DNA of 64,000 nt from Leptospira stimsonii (GCF_003545885.1 NZ_QHCT01000004.1:146001-210000), one strand, 5' to 3'; positions 12,978 through 22,270 are shown, counted from the stretch's first letter. Notes: generated from the letters alone by a model not told the origin. Program-made: numbers and translations.

Positions 12978-15107
12978 TTACATTTCTTCGAATAACTTGA
13001 TCGTTTCCTGAACTTCCACGGGAACATTGCCGGCTTGAAAATACGGGTTGTATCTTTTTTTGATTCCGGAAACGAGTCTACGTTTTCTCGCCTCAAAGGA
13101 ATCCATAGATTCCCGGAGAACCGGATCTTTTCGAAGATTCGTCCGAATCTCCGGAGCAAAGGGCACATAACGGTTTAGAATGTCTCTGCAAACGCGATTG
13201 AGTCGGAGCTTCCCGGAAGACTCGAATAAAATCCAATATGAATAATCGGAACCGAAGATGTCCTTTAGATTCTTCTTATACTTCATCAATTGCTGATCGA
13301 TTCCTTTTTTCGCGTCCGGTGTGAGAGCCGGCGACTTACGATAATTCTCCAGATATAAAAAATACTCGGAGGTCAACGAAGGAGGAGAAGAATCCTTCCA
13401 CTTCCTTCCTCGAACCGTTCTTTCAATTTCCCAGCGGAATTCTCCCAAGGTTCTCGTGATCGCTAAGGTCATGTTTTCGTTGAGAATCTGCGGGAACACT
13501 AGTCTTCCTCTCGAACTCAAACCGGAAGTCACCTCTTGCCAGAGGACTCCTCTGTTTCCGAACACGGGAAGAATGATACAATCCGGAAAAATTTCCTTCA
13601 TAGCAAGTTCGGGTTTTCCCGGAGTTTGCTCCGGTTCGAAGGTGATCTGTCTGTGAAAAAGATGTCTGTCTATCTTATGAACGTGATCTACGACTGCCTT
13701 GAGTTTTTCCGGAGTCATCAAAAACGCATCCGTCTCTCCGTACATCTGATCCTCGGAAAGAATCGGATAGGCAAGCGTTGGATTTGTGGAAACCCCGATG
13801 ATCCCGTTGTATAAAAGATTGCTCAACTCCCAGTCCAGAAGATGTAGGAGGTCCTCGATCCCGCTTTGATCGGCGGAGTCGTCCTTACCGGTTTTACGAA
13901 CGAGAGAAGCTTTGACTTGTTCGTAAGATTGGGCGAGATGATTTCGGGATGGAGTTTTTTTTCCGGAAAGAATCAGACCCAACCATTCCGGTAAAAGATA
14001 GATCGCAAGATTGTGGTTAGACGGATACGGTTCTTCGGAACGATTTCTCAATTTTTCCAAGGTCGAGTAGAGTTGAACGATTCTGGAAGGAGAAAGTAGA
14101 TTCTCATCCAAAAAGAAAAAATGAAGGAACAAAAGAACCGGTTTTGGAATCGGTGAAATGTCAGAACGATACTTCGCATAACAAGAAGCATACAATTGTA
14201 AAAACGTCTGAATATCTTCCGGCTTGTGATCCTTCCGAACGAGACCCGGATGTTCTTTGAAAGCGTTGACCCTTTTTTGAATATCCGCAGTCGCCGATGC
14301 ACTCATTCCGGAATATCTTAGAATCTGATGAAGGCTCTCTCTAAATTCGTCGGGAAGAGGTTGATCATCCTGGCCGGTTGCACCCGCCATATGAACCCCG
14401 CCCCAGGTTTTCGTTTTTTCGGCGTCTTTTTCCGGCGCCGTAAGAATTTGGATTCCGATATCGTTTCCTTTGACATTGAGAATCGTCGCGTCGAAACGAA
14501 TCCATTCTCGATCGTCTCCGGAAAAAAGAACATGGATTTTTTCTCCGGCTCCGATCGGAAACGAGTGGTAGATTTTTTTCGTAAAGACCTTTGCATGAAA
14601 GGTTTTTTGAACCGACTCCGGGACGATCGGACCGGAATATATCAAACCGGGGAATGCTTCTTCTCCATCCGTTAAGAATACGACCGGAACGATCTTTTTC
14701 GGATGAGGACCCAAATCGTGAACAAGGTGTTGCAACCTCTTGAAGATCAGAACGTCCCTCCAAGCGGGAAGTTCTCCTAAGTGCGCGAGATAGATCGCGA
14801 GTTCCGGGAGCAAAACATCCTGAAACCAAGAAGGGGATTCTACCATCCTCCTCAGATCCGAAACGTTTGCCTGGTCTAAAAAAGTATGGATGTGTATAAC
14901 GTCTCTTCCGTTGAGATAGGTGAGAGGAAGTTTTTTGAGAATTCTCGCTCGATACATGGCTCGAAGCTCGTTTGAGCGGCGAAACCTTTTTTCAAGCCAA
15001 TATCCCGCAAGTACCAGAAGCACGACGAAGATGGTTCCGTTGATGACCGGGATCCAGGAGAATTCGGGCCAGACTAAAACGGGACGAGCTTGTGCGAGAA
15101 GAAACAT
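12978..15107 (-). CDS. large membrane-anchored protein of unknown function
   Basis: 709 residues that I do not recognise as a named family. One membrane segment near the N-terminus (about residues 17-38) is followed by a basic juxtamembrane stretch and a long cytoplasmic part. A segment at roughly 205-240 (EKIHVLFSGDDREW...NVKGNDIGIQIL) has the alternating beta pattern of PilZ or YcgR-N-like barrels, but no RxxxR motif is visible. The C-terminal third (SLTSEYFLYLENYRK, then DYSYWILFESSGKLRLNRVCRDIL) looks like a conserved domain that I associate only loosely with spirochaete proteins. It is transcribed alone, with a 655-base spacer upstream. Confidence 0.55.
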   Translation of the reverse strand: MFLLAQARPVLVWPEFSWIPVINGTIFVVLLVLAGYWLEKRFRRSNELRAMYRARILKKLPLTYLNGRDVIHIHTFLDQANVSDLRRMVESPSWFQDVLLPELAIYLAHLGELPAWRDVLIFKRLQHLVHDLGPHPKKIVPVVFLTDGEEAFPGLIYSGPIVPESVQKTFHAKVFTKKIYHSFPIGAGEKIHVLFSGDDREWIRFDATILNVKGNDIGIQILTAPEKDAEKTKTWGGVHMAGATGQDDQPLPDEFRESLHQILRYSGMSASATADIQKRVNAFKEHPGLVRKDHKPEDIQTFLQLYASCYAKYRSDISPIPKPVLLFLHFFFLDENLLSPSRIVQLYSTLEKLRNRSEEPYPSNHNLAIYLLPEWLGLILSGKKTPSRNHLAQSYEQVKASLVRKTGKDDSADQSGIEDLLHLLDWELSNLLYNGIIGVSTNPTLAYPILSEDQMYGETDAFLMTPEKLKAVVDHVHKIDRHLFHRQITFEPEQTPGKPELAMKEIFPDCIILPVFGNRGVLWQEVTSGLSSRGRLVFPQILNENMTLAITRTLGEFRWEIERTVRGRKWKDSSPPSLTSEYFLYLENYRKSPALTPDAKKGIDQQLMKYKKNLKDIFGSDYSYWILFESSGKLRLNRVCRDILNRYVPFAPEIRTNLRKDPVLRESMDSFEARKRRLVSGIKKRYNPYFQAGNVPVEVQETIKLFEEM

Positions 15108-15762
15108 GCGGAATGTATAAACTTCTTGTGGTCGAGGTCAAGCAGGATTCTTACGATCGTCGACTATCGTAGAAGCCCGAACAAATACTCAATCTTCAAA
15201 CGCCTTTCCGGAAATCTCGATTCGATCGTTTTATCTTTCGTTTCGATCCTATCGTTCCGTGTCCAATATTTGGAACCAACCTTTATCATAGGATACAAAT
15301 CGAATCGGAACAACTCGAAAAAAAAAGATCTTCGCATTTTCGATTTCGGATGAATAGAATCCATTCCATAGAATCGATTCTTTCACCGCTGGATTTGCGG
15401 TCTGTTTTCATTGGAACCAAGACCTCTCCTTTCGTAGTCCGGGGAAGGCGGTTCCAATCGGTCCGGGGATCCGCCGCCGTCAAACACACGTCCGATTTCC
15501 ATGGCTCCGGATATTGCGAAAAAGGAAAACGCGGCTTTACATTCTCTCAGGTAGATTCTTTTAAGAAATAAATATATTTCCCGTTCACCTTACACCGTTT
15601 CTACGAGAGAATCGGAAAGAACGAATTTGGAAACAAAATCCGGGCGACTAACTTGATTCTTTCAAAAAAGACAAGAAAACGATCGTTTCCTATGCCGAAA
15701 GAATCTTTTTTGAGTGCACGGAAACGGATGCGTTTCGAAATAGATTCGGCTCCAAGATAAGA
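15108..15762. other. 655-base divergent spacer upstream of the cobD-cobQ fusion
   Basis: Holds the promoters of the 709-residue gene (minus) and the cobalamin fusion gene (plus). Around 15436-15484 the plus strand reads GGGGAAGGCGGTTCCAATC, then GGTCCGGGGATCCGCCG and CCGTCAAAC, superficially like the core of a cobalamin riboswitch. However, no B12 box (AGCCAGGAGACCTGCC type) follows. The same stretch on the minus strand is an open frame of 39 codons (15383-15502, ATG start). I list neither as a gene. GGAACC (15412-15417) can pair with GGTTCC (about 15450-15455), so some RNA folding is possible. Confidence 0.4.
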
Positions 15763-18360
15763 ATGCATATGCGACCTTTCCAGCACGATGTAAATTTAAA
15801 TGAACCTGTGAAGATTACCGGCTATAACCCCGAAGAGATTTTGGATTTTTCTACAAACGTCAACCCAATCGGTTTTCCGGAATGGTTACGCCCCTTGATT
15901 CATTCCAAGATCAGCGAACTCGTCGTTTATCCCGACCCGGAATATCCTTCACTTAAGGCGAAACTATATTCTAAATTTGGAATCTATCCTGATCAGATTG
16001 TATTCGGAAACGGAGCCTCCGAACTGATCCGTCAAATCCCCTTCGTTTCCGAATTCGATTTTGCAGTTCTACCCGTGCCTTCCTATGGAGAATATAAAAA
16101 GGCTTTGGACGTCGCTAAAATCCCCGTTCAAGAAATACGACTCAAAGAAGAAGATTCGTTCCGCCTCGATGCGGATTCTATCCGGACCGTTCTGAACAAA
16201 GATCCCAAACGGAAGGCTCTCCTCTTTTTCGGTCATCCGAACAACCCGACCGGGGTAAGCCTGGTCCCAACCGAAATTTTATCTTTAACCGAGGAATTCC
16301 CGAATTCTATCTTTGCGATCGATGAATCTTCGATCGACTTTTGCGAAGAAGGACTTTCTTTTCGGAAGAGACTTCCGAAAAACGTGATTCTCATTTGGTC
16401 TCTGACAAACATTCTCGCAATTCCCGGACTTAGGATCGGAGTTTGTTTCGCATCTCCAGAAATTATTTCCCAAATATCGCGTAGGCTTCCCGCTTGGAAC
16501 GTCAACACATTGGCGGCGTCCGTCTTCGAAAAAGCGATCGATGACGAGGAATTTTTTCAAAATTCGAGGCGATTGACAACTCTTTGGAGAGAGAATCTAT
16601 TTTTAAATCTTTCTAATTTAGATTTTTTGAAAGTATTTCCTGGAGAGGCAAACTTTCTTCTCATAAAGACAAGGAATGAAAAAACGGGAAATGCCGTCTC
16701 TGAATTCTTATTGAAAGAACATAGAATCGGGATCCGTCCTTACGAAGACTTCAACGGACTTTCCAATCGTTTTTTCAGAATTGCAATCAAATCTCCGGAA
16801 GAAAACGAGAAACTGATCGGCGCCTTGAGCTTACTAAACTCTAACAAAAGGGAAAGTCCGAAAGTTCGCCGAAAAACGCCGGCCTTGATGTTTCAAGGGA
16901 CGGCGTCTAACGTGGGAAAAAGTATTCTTACGAGCGCTCTCTGTCGCATTTTAGTTCAAGACGGTTTTAAGGTAGCGCCCTTTAAAGCCCAGAACATGGC
17001 CCTCAATTCTTTCGTAACTCCGGGAGGAGGGGAGATCGGAAGAGCTCAAGCGTTACAGGCTCAGGCCTCAAAAATTCTTCCCGACATTCGGATGAATCCG
17101 ATCCTGCTCAAGCCGTCGAGTGAGAAAGATGCCCAGGTTGTCATCAACGGCAAACCAGTCGCCTCCATGGATTTCCGAGACTATTCCAAATACAAAACGA
17201 CCGCCTTCGCCGAAGTAAAAAAAGCCTACGACTCCCTTGCTTCCGAATATAACGTAATTATAATAGAAGGAGCGGGAAGTGTCTCCGAAGTGAATCTAAA
17301 AAAGAACGACATCGTAAACATGAGAATGGCGGAGTATGCCGTAGCGAAAGTTTTATTGATCGGGAACATCGATCACGGAGGTTTATTCGGCTCCATTATA
17401 GGAACCATGGAGACTCTCGCAGAATGGGAAAGAAAACTTATCTCAGGCTTCGTGATCAATCGTTTTCGAGGTGTTAAAGAACTCCTCAAGACCGGAACCG
17501 AATATCTCGAGGAATACACGAGAAAACCGGTTTTTGGAATCGTGCCACATCTTCAGAATTTGGAGCTTCCGGAAGAAGACTCCCTCGAATTCAAATCCGG
17601 TGCGTTAGACGATCGCTCCGACCTCGGAGATAGGATCGATGTGGCCCTAATCGACTTACCGCATATTTCCAATCATACGGACATGGACGCGCTCAGGGCG
17701 GAGCCGGATGTTCGAGTTCGGATCGTTCGAAGCCTGACGGATCTCGGTGAACCGGATGTGATCCTACTCCCGGGAAGTAAAAACGTCATCGCCGATCTCG
17801 AACATCTTCGTGATGTCGGTTTAGCAGAAAGAATTCGTATTCTATCACGGAATGAAAAAACGGAAATCGTGGGGATCTGCGGCGGTTATCAGATGCTGGG
17901 AAGAACGATCGCCGATCCACATCGAATCGAAACCGATGGAGGAATCTCCGAAGGATTAGGACTTCTGGACATTTCAACTGTATTAGAGTTATCTAAATCT
18001 CTTAGACAAGTTGCCGCAACTCATCTACCGACGGGCGATCTCGTACGCGGATACGAAATTCACCATGGTAGATCGAAAGCGTTCGAACAAACGATCGAAT
18101 TGTTCTCAAAAGAAACGGAGGATTCTCTTGGTCACGGCCACAAAAACGGAAGAATTTGGGGAACTTATATTCACGGGGTTTTTGACGAAGACGAGTTCCG
18201 AAGAAAATTTATAGATAAGATTCGAATTCGTAAGGGGAAACAAGCGTTAGTCGAAATTCAAAATCAATACGGTGTTGAAAAGGCTCTGGATAGGCTCGCG
18301 GACCACGTTCGCAATTCCATAGATATAACGAAAGTTTATAGAATGCTCGGAATCGACTGA
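15763..18360 (+). CDS. cobQ: CobD-like (PLP lysine replaced) / cobyric acid synthase CobQ fusion
   Basis: 865 residues in two domains. Residues 1-360 match L-threonine-O-3-phosphate decarboxylase (CobD): STNVNPIGFP (30-39), HPNNPTG (158-164), the PLP-ring Asp in IDESSIDF (186-193), and SLTNILAIPGLRIG (213-226). In CobD the last motif is SLTK and its Lys binds PLP. Here it is Asn216 (codon AAC, 16408-16410). Residues 372-865 are a complete CobQ, which amidates adenosylcobyric acid with ATP and glutamine. It has the P-loop-like FQGTASNVGKS (377-387), the nucleophile Cys706 (GICGGYQ) and His804 (YIHGVF). The CobQ half looks active. The CobD half looks unable to form the internal aldimine. The gene stands alone, with no neighbouring cob genes. 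Confidence 0.92.
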   Translation: MHMRPFQHDVNLNEPVKITGYNPEEILDFSTNVNPIGFPEWLRPLIHSKISELVVYPDPEYPSLKAKLYSKFGIYPDQIVFGNGASELIRQIPFVSEFDFAVLPVPSYGEYKKALDVAKIPVQEIRLKEEDSFRLDADSIRTVLNKDPKRKALLFFGHPNNPTGVSLVPTEILSLTEEFPNSIFAIDESSIDFCEEGLSFRKRLPKNVILIWSLTNILAIPGLRIGVCFASPEIISQISRRLPAWNVNTLAASVFEKAIDDEEFFQNSRRLTTLWRENLFLNLSNLDFLKVFPGEANFLLIKTRNEKTGNAVSEFLLKEHRIGIRPYEDFNGLSNRFFRIAIKSPEENEKLIGALSLLNSNKRESPKVRRKTPALMFQGTASNVGKSILTSALCRILVQDGFKVAPFKAQNMALNSFVTPGGGEIGRAQALQAQASKILPDIRMNPILLKPSSEKDAQVVINGKPVASMDFRDYSKYKTTAFAEVKKAYDSLASEYNVIIIEGAGSVSEVNLKKNDIVNMRMAEYAVAKVLLIGNIDHGGLFGSIIGTMETLAEWERKLISGFVINRFRGVKELLKTGTEYLEEYTRKPVFGIVPHLQNLELPEEDSLEFKSGALDDRSDLGDRIDVALIDLPHISNHTDMDALRAEPDVRVRIVRSLTDLGEPDVILLPGSKNVIADLEHLRDVGLAERIRILSRNEKTEIVGICGGYQMLGRTIADPHRIETDGGISEGLGLLDISTVLELSKSLRQVAATHLPTGDLVRGYEIHHGRSKAFEQTIELFSKETEDSLGHGHKNGRIWGTYIHGVFDEDEFRRKFIDKIRIRKGKQALVEIQNQYGVEKALDRLADHVRNSIDITKVYRMLGID

Positions 18361-18752
18361 GTTTCGTGAACGCCGTTTTCAATCGCTCGCTCTCTTCGCT
18401 CCGGATTGATTAAAATCTAGAGAGATCCAAAGAACTTCCATTGGAGTTTGTACATTGATTCTCTCGAACTCAATGATCTAAAAATATTTTCCAACTTAAA
18501 AACGACTAACGTGGTCGTGAGGGGTAGTAGGCGATAAGGATCCCTGATATTTTATAGTTTTTTCGGGCATGCAATCTTCCCATCGTTAGCCCTTTCTGAA
18601 AGGATTTTTTAAGCGATATCGATTACTACTATGCTTCCCGCCTGAAACACGAAGCGGAAGGACCGGAAGAAGGTGGATACAACGATATACATACAAGACC
18701 TTCACCCCCTCGCTCCGTTCGACTTTCTCTTCGAGGAACATTTTAGAATAAT
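18361..18752. other. 392-base spacer between convergent cobD-cobQ and SDR genes
   Basis: No gene is recognised. A weak stem CCTT-TCTGA-AAGG followed by TTTTTT (18591-18610) is the best candidate terminator for the cobalamin gene. Farther on, CTTCCCGC and GCGGAAG (near 18631-18657) could form an imperfect hairpin serving the minus-strand SDR. Two similar phrases, GGCGATAAGGATCCCTGATA (about 18530) and AGCGATATCGATTACTACTA (about 18612), suggest an old internal duplication or repeat remnant. Confidence 0.35.
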
Positions 18753-19592
18753 CTAATATGTTTTGGAGAGAATTCGGTTCGTTTCCTCCAGCAGTTTCGA
18801 TTTAAGGGAAGAATTCAACGCCGGACCGGTCAAATTTTGTCGCTTCTTACTATCAAAGTATTGACCGGTAATCCCTGAAACCTCGGGGGAATCCGCGAGA
18901 TAGATCGAGGTCTCGGCGCCTTTTTCCGGGGACAGAAAGAACAATTTCTGAATACCGGAATAGATAAATCCGATCGGTCCCTTTATTTCTCTTGCAAGTT
19001 CGGTGCTGACTACGCCGGGATGAAGCGCGTTAGCCGTAACCTTTGTGCCCTTTAGTTTTTCAGAGAGTTCTTGAATAAAGAAAATATTAAACAATTTGGA
19101 ATCGGAATAGGCGGTCATCCAAGAATACGACTTTTCCTTTTGAAAATCTTGAACGTCCGGCTTTGCGTTCTTATAGAGTTTGGAACTAACGGCGATGATT
19201 CTTCCCTGGTCAGCGGCGATCAGATTCTCGAGGAGAAGGTTCGTAAGTAGAACGTGAGCGAGATGATTGACTGCAAAGTTCGATTCGAAACCGTCTACGG
19301 AAAGCGTTCTTACCGGAGAGATCAAACCTGCGTTGTTGATCAATGCGTCGATCTTCGGGAGTTTTTTCGACAATTCTTTACCGACCTTTGCTACCTGTGA
19401 AAGAGAGGAAAGATCGCAGAGAACGAAGTCGACGTTTTTGTTTCCCGTTTTGGCTTGAACCTCTTCGATCATCTTTCCGGCCTTATCGGAGTTTCTAACA
19501 ACCATCGTAATCGCCCAACCTTTGCTCGCGAGTCCGAAGACGGTCGCCTTACCGATTCCTTCCGTTCCGCCCGTAATGACTGCATATTTCAT
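18753..19592 (-). CDS. short-chain dehydrogenase/reductase (retinol-dehydrogenase-like)
   Basis: 279 residues of a classical-to-atypical SDR. It has the cofactor motif TGGTEGIGKA (7-16), LINNAG (84-89), the catalytic Ser in VSS (135-137), and YSDSK (Tyr162, Lys166). Arg33 in VVRNSDK after the second strand favours NADP(H). The overall layout (long C-terminal region, HPGVVSTELAR) resembles WW-domain oxidoreductase/retinol dehydrogenase-like proteins that act on hydrophobic alcohols or ketones. The substrate is unknown. It is a single minus-strand gene, divergent from a GST-like gene across 307 bases. Confidence 0.8.
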   Translation of the reverse strand: MKYAVITGGTEGIGKATVFGLASKGWAITMVVRNSDKAGKMIEEVQAKTGNKNVDFVLCDLSSLSQVAKVGKELSKKLPKIDALINNAGLISPVRTLSVDGFESNFAVNHLAHVLLTNLLLENLIAADQGRIIAVSSKLYKNAKPDVQDFQKEKSYSWMTAYSDSKLFNIFFIQELSEKLKGTKVTANALHPGVVSTELAREIKGPIGFIYSGIQKLFFLSPEKGAETSIYLADSPEVSGITGQYFDSKKRQNLTGPALNSSLKSKLLEETNRILSKTY

Positions 19593-19899
19593 TCTAATAC
19601 CTTGTTCGTTTTAAAAAAAGAGTGATAGGATATGGACTGATACGGAAAAAAGGATGGGAAGAATTTTCAGCATTCCTCCGTGACAAACTGAAAAAAGAAA
19701 CTCGAAATTTCCGTCGAAGGACATCAAAATGAACCGAGCTGTGGAACGCCTAAAAGATAAAATAGGTCTTTCATTCGATTTAAAACCTATGAGAAAGAAG
19801 CGAAAATAAGAATTTTTGACCTATCTTTTCCAACGTTAAAACGGCTTCGAAAGAGAAATTGATTTGTCCGAAAGAAAGCAATTTCCTATCCTCTGAAGA
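19593..19899. other. divergent spacer between SDR and GST-like genes
   Basis: 307 bases that should contain both promoters. Besides the tiny open frame described separately (19729-19809), I see no palindrome or RNA element. The GST-like gene itself has only a weak purine-rich ribosome-binding region (CTCTGAAGA before its ATG). Confidence 0.4.
19729..19809 (+). CDS. possible 26-codon basic small ORF
   Basis: An ATG 5 bases after GAAGGACATC (core GAAGGA, good spacing) opens a 26-codon frame ending in TAA. The peptide is strongly basic (MNRAVERLKDK..., ending RKKRK). It lies in the same direction as, and 90 bases before, the GST-like gene. It may be a small protein or upstream ORF, or chance. 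No homologue is known to me. Confidence 0.25.
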   Translation: MNRAVERLKDKIGLSFDLKPMRKKRK

Positions 19900-20838
19900 A
19901 TGACCAAAGAAAAAGAAATCATTCTTCATCATTATCCGGCTTCTCCTTATTCCGAAAGAGTTCGACTCTTTTTAGGATACAAGAAAGCGAGTTGGTTATC
20001 CGTAATCACGCCCGTAACGTTGCCTAAACCGGATCAAACGATTTTGACCGGAGGATATAGAAGGGCGCCCGTGTTGCAGATCGGATCCGATCTTTATTGC
20101 GATTCACGATTGATCATTGAAAAACTCAATGGAATTTTTCCGGAGCCTCCGATCTCGCGTGAAAACGCGGACGCGGCATCGGCTAACCTTTTTGCCGAAT
20201 TAGTAGACGCAGACATATTCTTGAAAGTGGCGAAATTCGTGATGGGATCCTATGCGCAAAAACTTCCGCAAGAACTCGTCGACGATCGTGCGGCGATGCA
20301 ACCTCAAGAAAAATTAACGAGGGAGAATATGGAGAAGCTGGTTCCGTATCTCCACCTCAGCCTTTCCAAAATTCTTCCCGAGTTCGCAAAGGCCTTGGCG
20401 AAAAAACAGTTTTTCGGCGGAGAGATTCCGGCCCGAGGAGACTTCGCGATCTATCAAATTTTTTGGTTCTTAAATACGATTCGTAAATTCAAACCTCTCG
20501 TCCCCGGTCATGAAAACCTGCATGAATGGTTTGCAAGAATGAAAACATTCGGCGCCGGAGAATCCGTTTTGTTAACCGCGGAAGACGCGCTCAAAACGGC
20601 GTCTGCAAGTTCTCCAAACCCGATCGTTTCCGCGAATGTCGTACCCGAACCATACGACCTCAAAGCCGGGCAGGAAGTGATCGTTCATCCGGAAAATTAC
20701 GATCACGAACGAATTTTCGGAAAGTTGGTCCACTTGGATGACGAGACGATTGTTCTCGCAAACGACACACCGAAAACCGGATTGGTTCACGTTCATTTTC
20801 CAAGACTGCGCTATATCGTTTTACCGAAGACTTCGTAA
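19900..20838 (+). CDS. glutathione S-transferase-like protein with C-terminal beta domain
   Basis: 312 residues. The N-terminus (HHYPASPYSERVRLFLGY, about 10-27) is a thioredoxin-fold GST domain with a Ser/Tyr-rich active-site turn. It continues to APVLQI (cis-Pro, about 55) and CDSRLIIEKL (about 67-76), which forms the glutathione gamma-Glu site. A helical GST-C-like domain follows (about 90-215). An extra domain of about 85 residues at the end (GQEVIVHPENYDHERIFGKL) looks like a small beta barrel. Length is about 100 residues above ordinary GSTs because of this domain. Substrate unknown. It is followed by a hairpin terminator. Confidence 0.75.
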   Translation: MTKEKEIILHHYPASPYSERVRLFLGYKKASWLSVITPVTLPKPDQTILTGGYRRAPVLQIGSDLYCDSRLIIEKLNGIFPEPPISRENADAASANLFAELVDADIFLKVAKFVMGSYAQKLPQELVDDRAAMQPQEKLTRENMEKLVPYLHLSLSKILPEFAKALAKKQFFGGEIPARGDFAIYQIFWFLNTIRKFKPLVPGHENLHEWFARMKTFGAGESVLLTAEDALKTASASSPNPIVSANVVPEPYDLKAGQEVIVHPENYDHERIFGKLVHLDDETIVLANDTPKTGLVHVHFPRLRYIVLPKTS

Positions 20839-21299
20839 ATTTTTTGGAAAAATCTCTTCCCAGTGAGAAATTCCATTTTGAGGTTTTGATTGGAATATCT
20901 CCGAGGTTTTTAGTACCTCGGGGTTTTCAGCGCCGAAAAGTATAAAAGATTCGGTCGAGGGGAGCCAAATACATAAAGTAGACAGAATGTATTACTTCCG
21001 ATAATGTATCTTATGTCACATTAAAAACGAACGAAAGGTGTCTCTCGAATACTCCGAAGTTGTAAGACATCCTACAAAGGATTTCTCAAAGCCTTCTTAC
21101 AAAAGTCGGAAAGACCTCTCTTTTACAAAATTCTGAACCGAAGAGAAGAAGATTTGAAATCCAGAATGGAATCTCATCTTCAAACCGAAAAAGTGTCGGT
21201 GACCAAAAACCGGCAGGCAACCCCTTTTTCCAAAAACGAGGAACGAAAGGCAGAGAAAAATGCTTCCCGGAAAGAATATCTCGCGCATTCTAAAACCCC
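20839..21299. other. 461-base spacer before the haloalkane dehalogenase-like gene
   Basis: Contains the GST-gene terminator (20901-20921), an AT-rich stretch with repeated ATGTAT phrases (20970-21020), and a palindrome TTGTAAGACATCCTACAA (21060-21077). The last matches the short TGTAGGA-type palindromes found in other spacers of this window. The long minus-strand open frame here (to 21456) overlaps a real gene and has no protein-like features. Confidence 0.4.
20901..20927 (+). terminator. terminator of the GST-like gene
   Basis: Perfect 7-bp stem CCGAGGT/ACCTCGG with a 7-base loop, then GGTTTTC. It lies 62 bases after the stop codon of the GST-like gene. The U-tract is short, so efficiency is uncertain. 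Confidence 0.6.
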
Positions 21300-22196
21300 A
21301 TGGAAATTTTAAGAACACCGGATTCAGCCTTCGACAATCTTCCAGGTTACAAGTTTCAGCCGAACTACTATCAAATTCAAAACCTGAGGATGCACTATGT
21401 AGACGAAGGAAAAAAGGACGCGAGTGAGACCATACTTTTACTTCATGGAGAACCATCCTGGTCTTTTCTCTATCGTAAAATGATCCCCCCTTTGGCCGCC
21501 GCGGGCTATCGAGTCATTGCACCCGACCTCATCGGTTTTGGAAAATCCGACAAACCGAGCGACCCCGAATTCTATTCTTATCAAAGTCATATGGATTGGT
21601 TAAAGGAATTCTTTCTCGGGCTCGACCTCAAGAATATGACCCTCTTTTGTCAAGACTGGGGCGGACTCTTAGGACTTCGACTTGTAGCCGAGAATCCGGA
21701 TCGATTTTCCAGAGTAGTCGCGGCAAATACGTTTCTTCCCACGGGGGACATTCCACCGAAGGAAGACTTTTTGAAGTGGAGGCATTTTTCTCAGAACGTA
21801 AAACGACTTTCGATCGGATCGATCGTAAAAAACGGATGTGTATCCGATCTTTCCAAAGAAATCGTCGCCGGCTATGACGCGCCTTTTCCCGAAGAAAAAT
21901 ATAAGGCGGGAGCTCGCAAATTTCCGGCATTGGTTCCTATCACTCCGGATGATCCCGCCTCCGAAGCGAATCGAAAAGCCTGGGAAATTTTAAAAGTTTG
22001 GAAGAAGCCGTTTCTTTTGACCTTTAGCGACAGCGATCCGATTACCAAAGGAGCGGACGTTTTCTTTCGAAGACTCGTTCCGGGAACCAAAGGTCAAAAA
22101 CACATTACGATCACAAAAGCAGGACATTTTTTGCAGGAAGACAAAGGCGAAGAATTAGCCGAGGCGATCAAAAAGTTCATCTCCGAAAATCCTTGA
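21300..22196 (+). CDS. haloalkane dehalogenase-like alpha/beta hydrolase
   Basis: 298 residues, close to DhlA-type dehalogenases. The oxyanion strand HGEPSWSFLYR (49-59) contains the Glu51 and Trp54 positions typical of the family. The nucleophile elbow is CQDWGG with Asp119, where ester hydrolases would have Ser, and Trp120 next to it is the halide-binding Trp. The acid is likely Asp246 (FSDSDPI) and the base His276 (AGHFLQED). These residues predict hydrolytic cleavage of carbon-halogen bonds in the cytoplasm. Natural substrates in such bacteria are unknown, and a related epoxide-hydrolase activity is possible but less likely given the HGEPSW motif. Monocistronic, with a hairpin shortly downstream. 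Confidence 0.88.
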   Translation: MEILRTPDSAFDNLPGYKFQPNYYQIQNLRMHYVDEGKKDASETILLLHGEPSWSFLYRKMIPPLAAAGYRVIAPDLIGFGKSDKPSDPEFYSYQSHMDWLKEFFLGLDLKNMTLFCQDWGGLLGLRLVAENPDRFSRVVAANTFLPTGDIPPKEDFLKWRHFSQNVKRLSIGSIVKNGCVSDLSKEIVAGYDAPFPEEKYKAGARKFPALVPITPDDPASEANRKAWEILKVWKKPFLLTFSDSDPITKGADVFFRRLVPGTKGQKHITITKAGHFLQEDKGEELAEAIKKFISENP

Positions 22197-22270
22197 ATTA
22201 TCATAGAAGAATTCGGTTCGTCTGTGGGAACTTGGATTTGAAAGGGGTGGAAGGCGTTTGTAACGACAAC

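Noticed and set aside
15383..15502. 39-codon minus-strand frame starting MEIGRVFDGG
   Set aside because: Short, rich in Gly, Pro and Arg, with no clear ribosome-binding site. It may be a side effect of GC-rich sequence.
15412..15560. Cobalamin-riboswitch-like wording (GGGGAAGGCGGTTCC, CCGCCGCCGTCAA) upstream of the cobD-cobQ gene
   Set aside because: No B12 box follows and the flanking stems do not fit the family in order. A covariance search with RF00174 on 15380-15700 would settle it: a significant hit would reverse this decision.
18361..18752. Insertion-sequence remnant after the cobalamin gene
   Set aside because: Only two similar 20-base phrases and weak hairpins; no transposase fragment in any frame.
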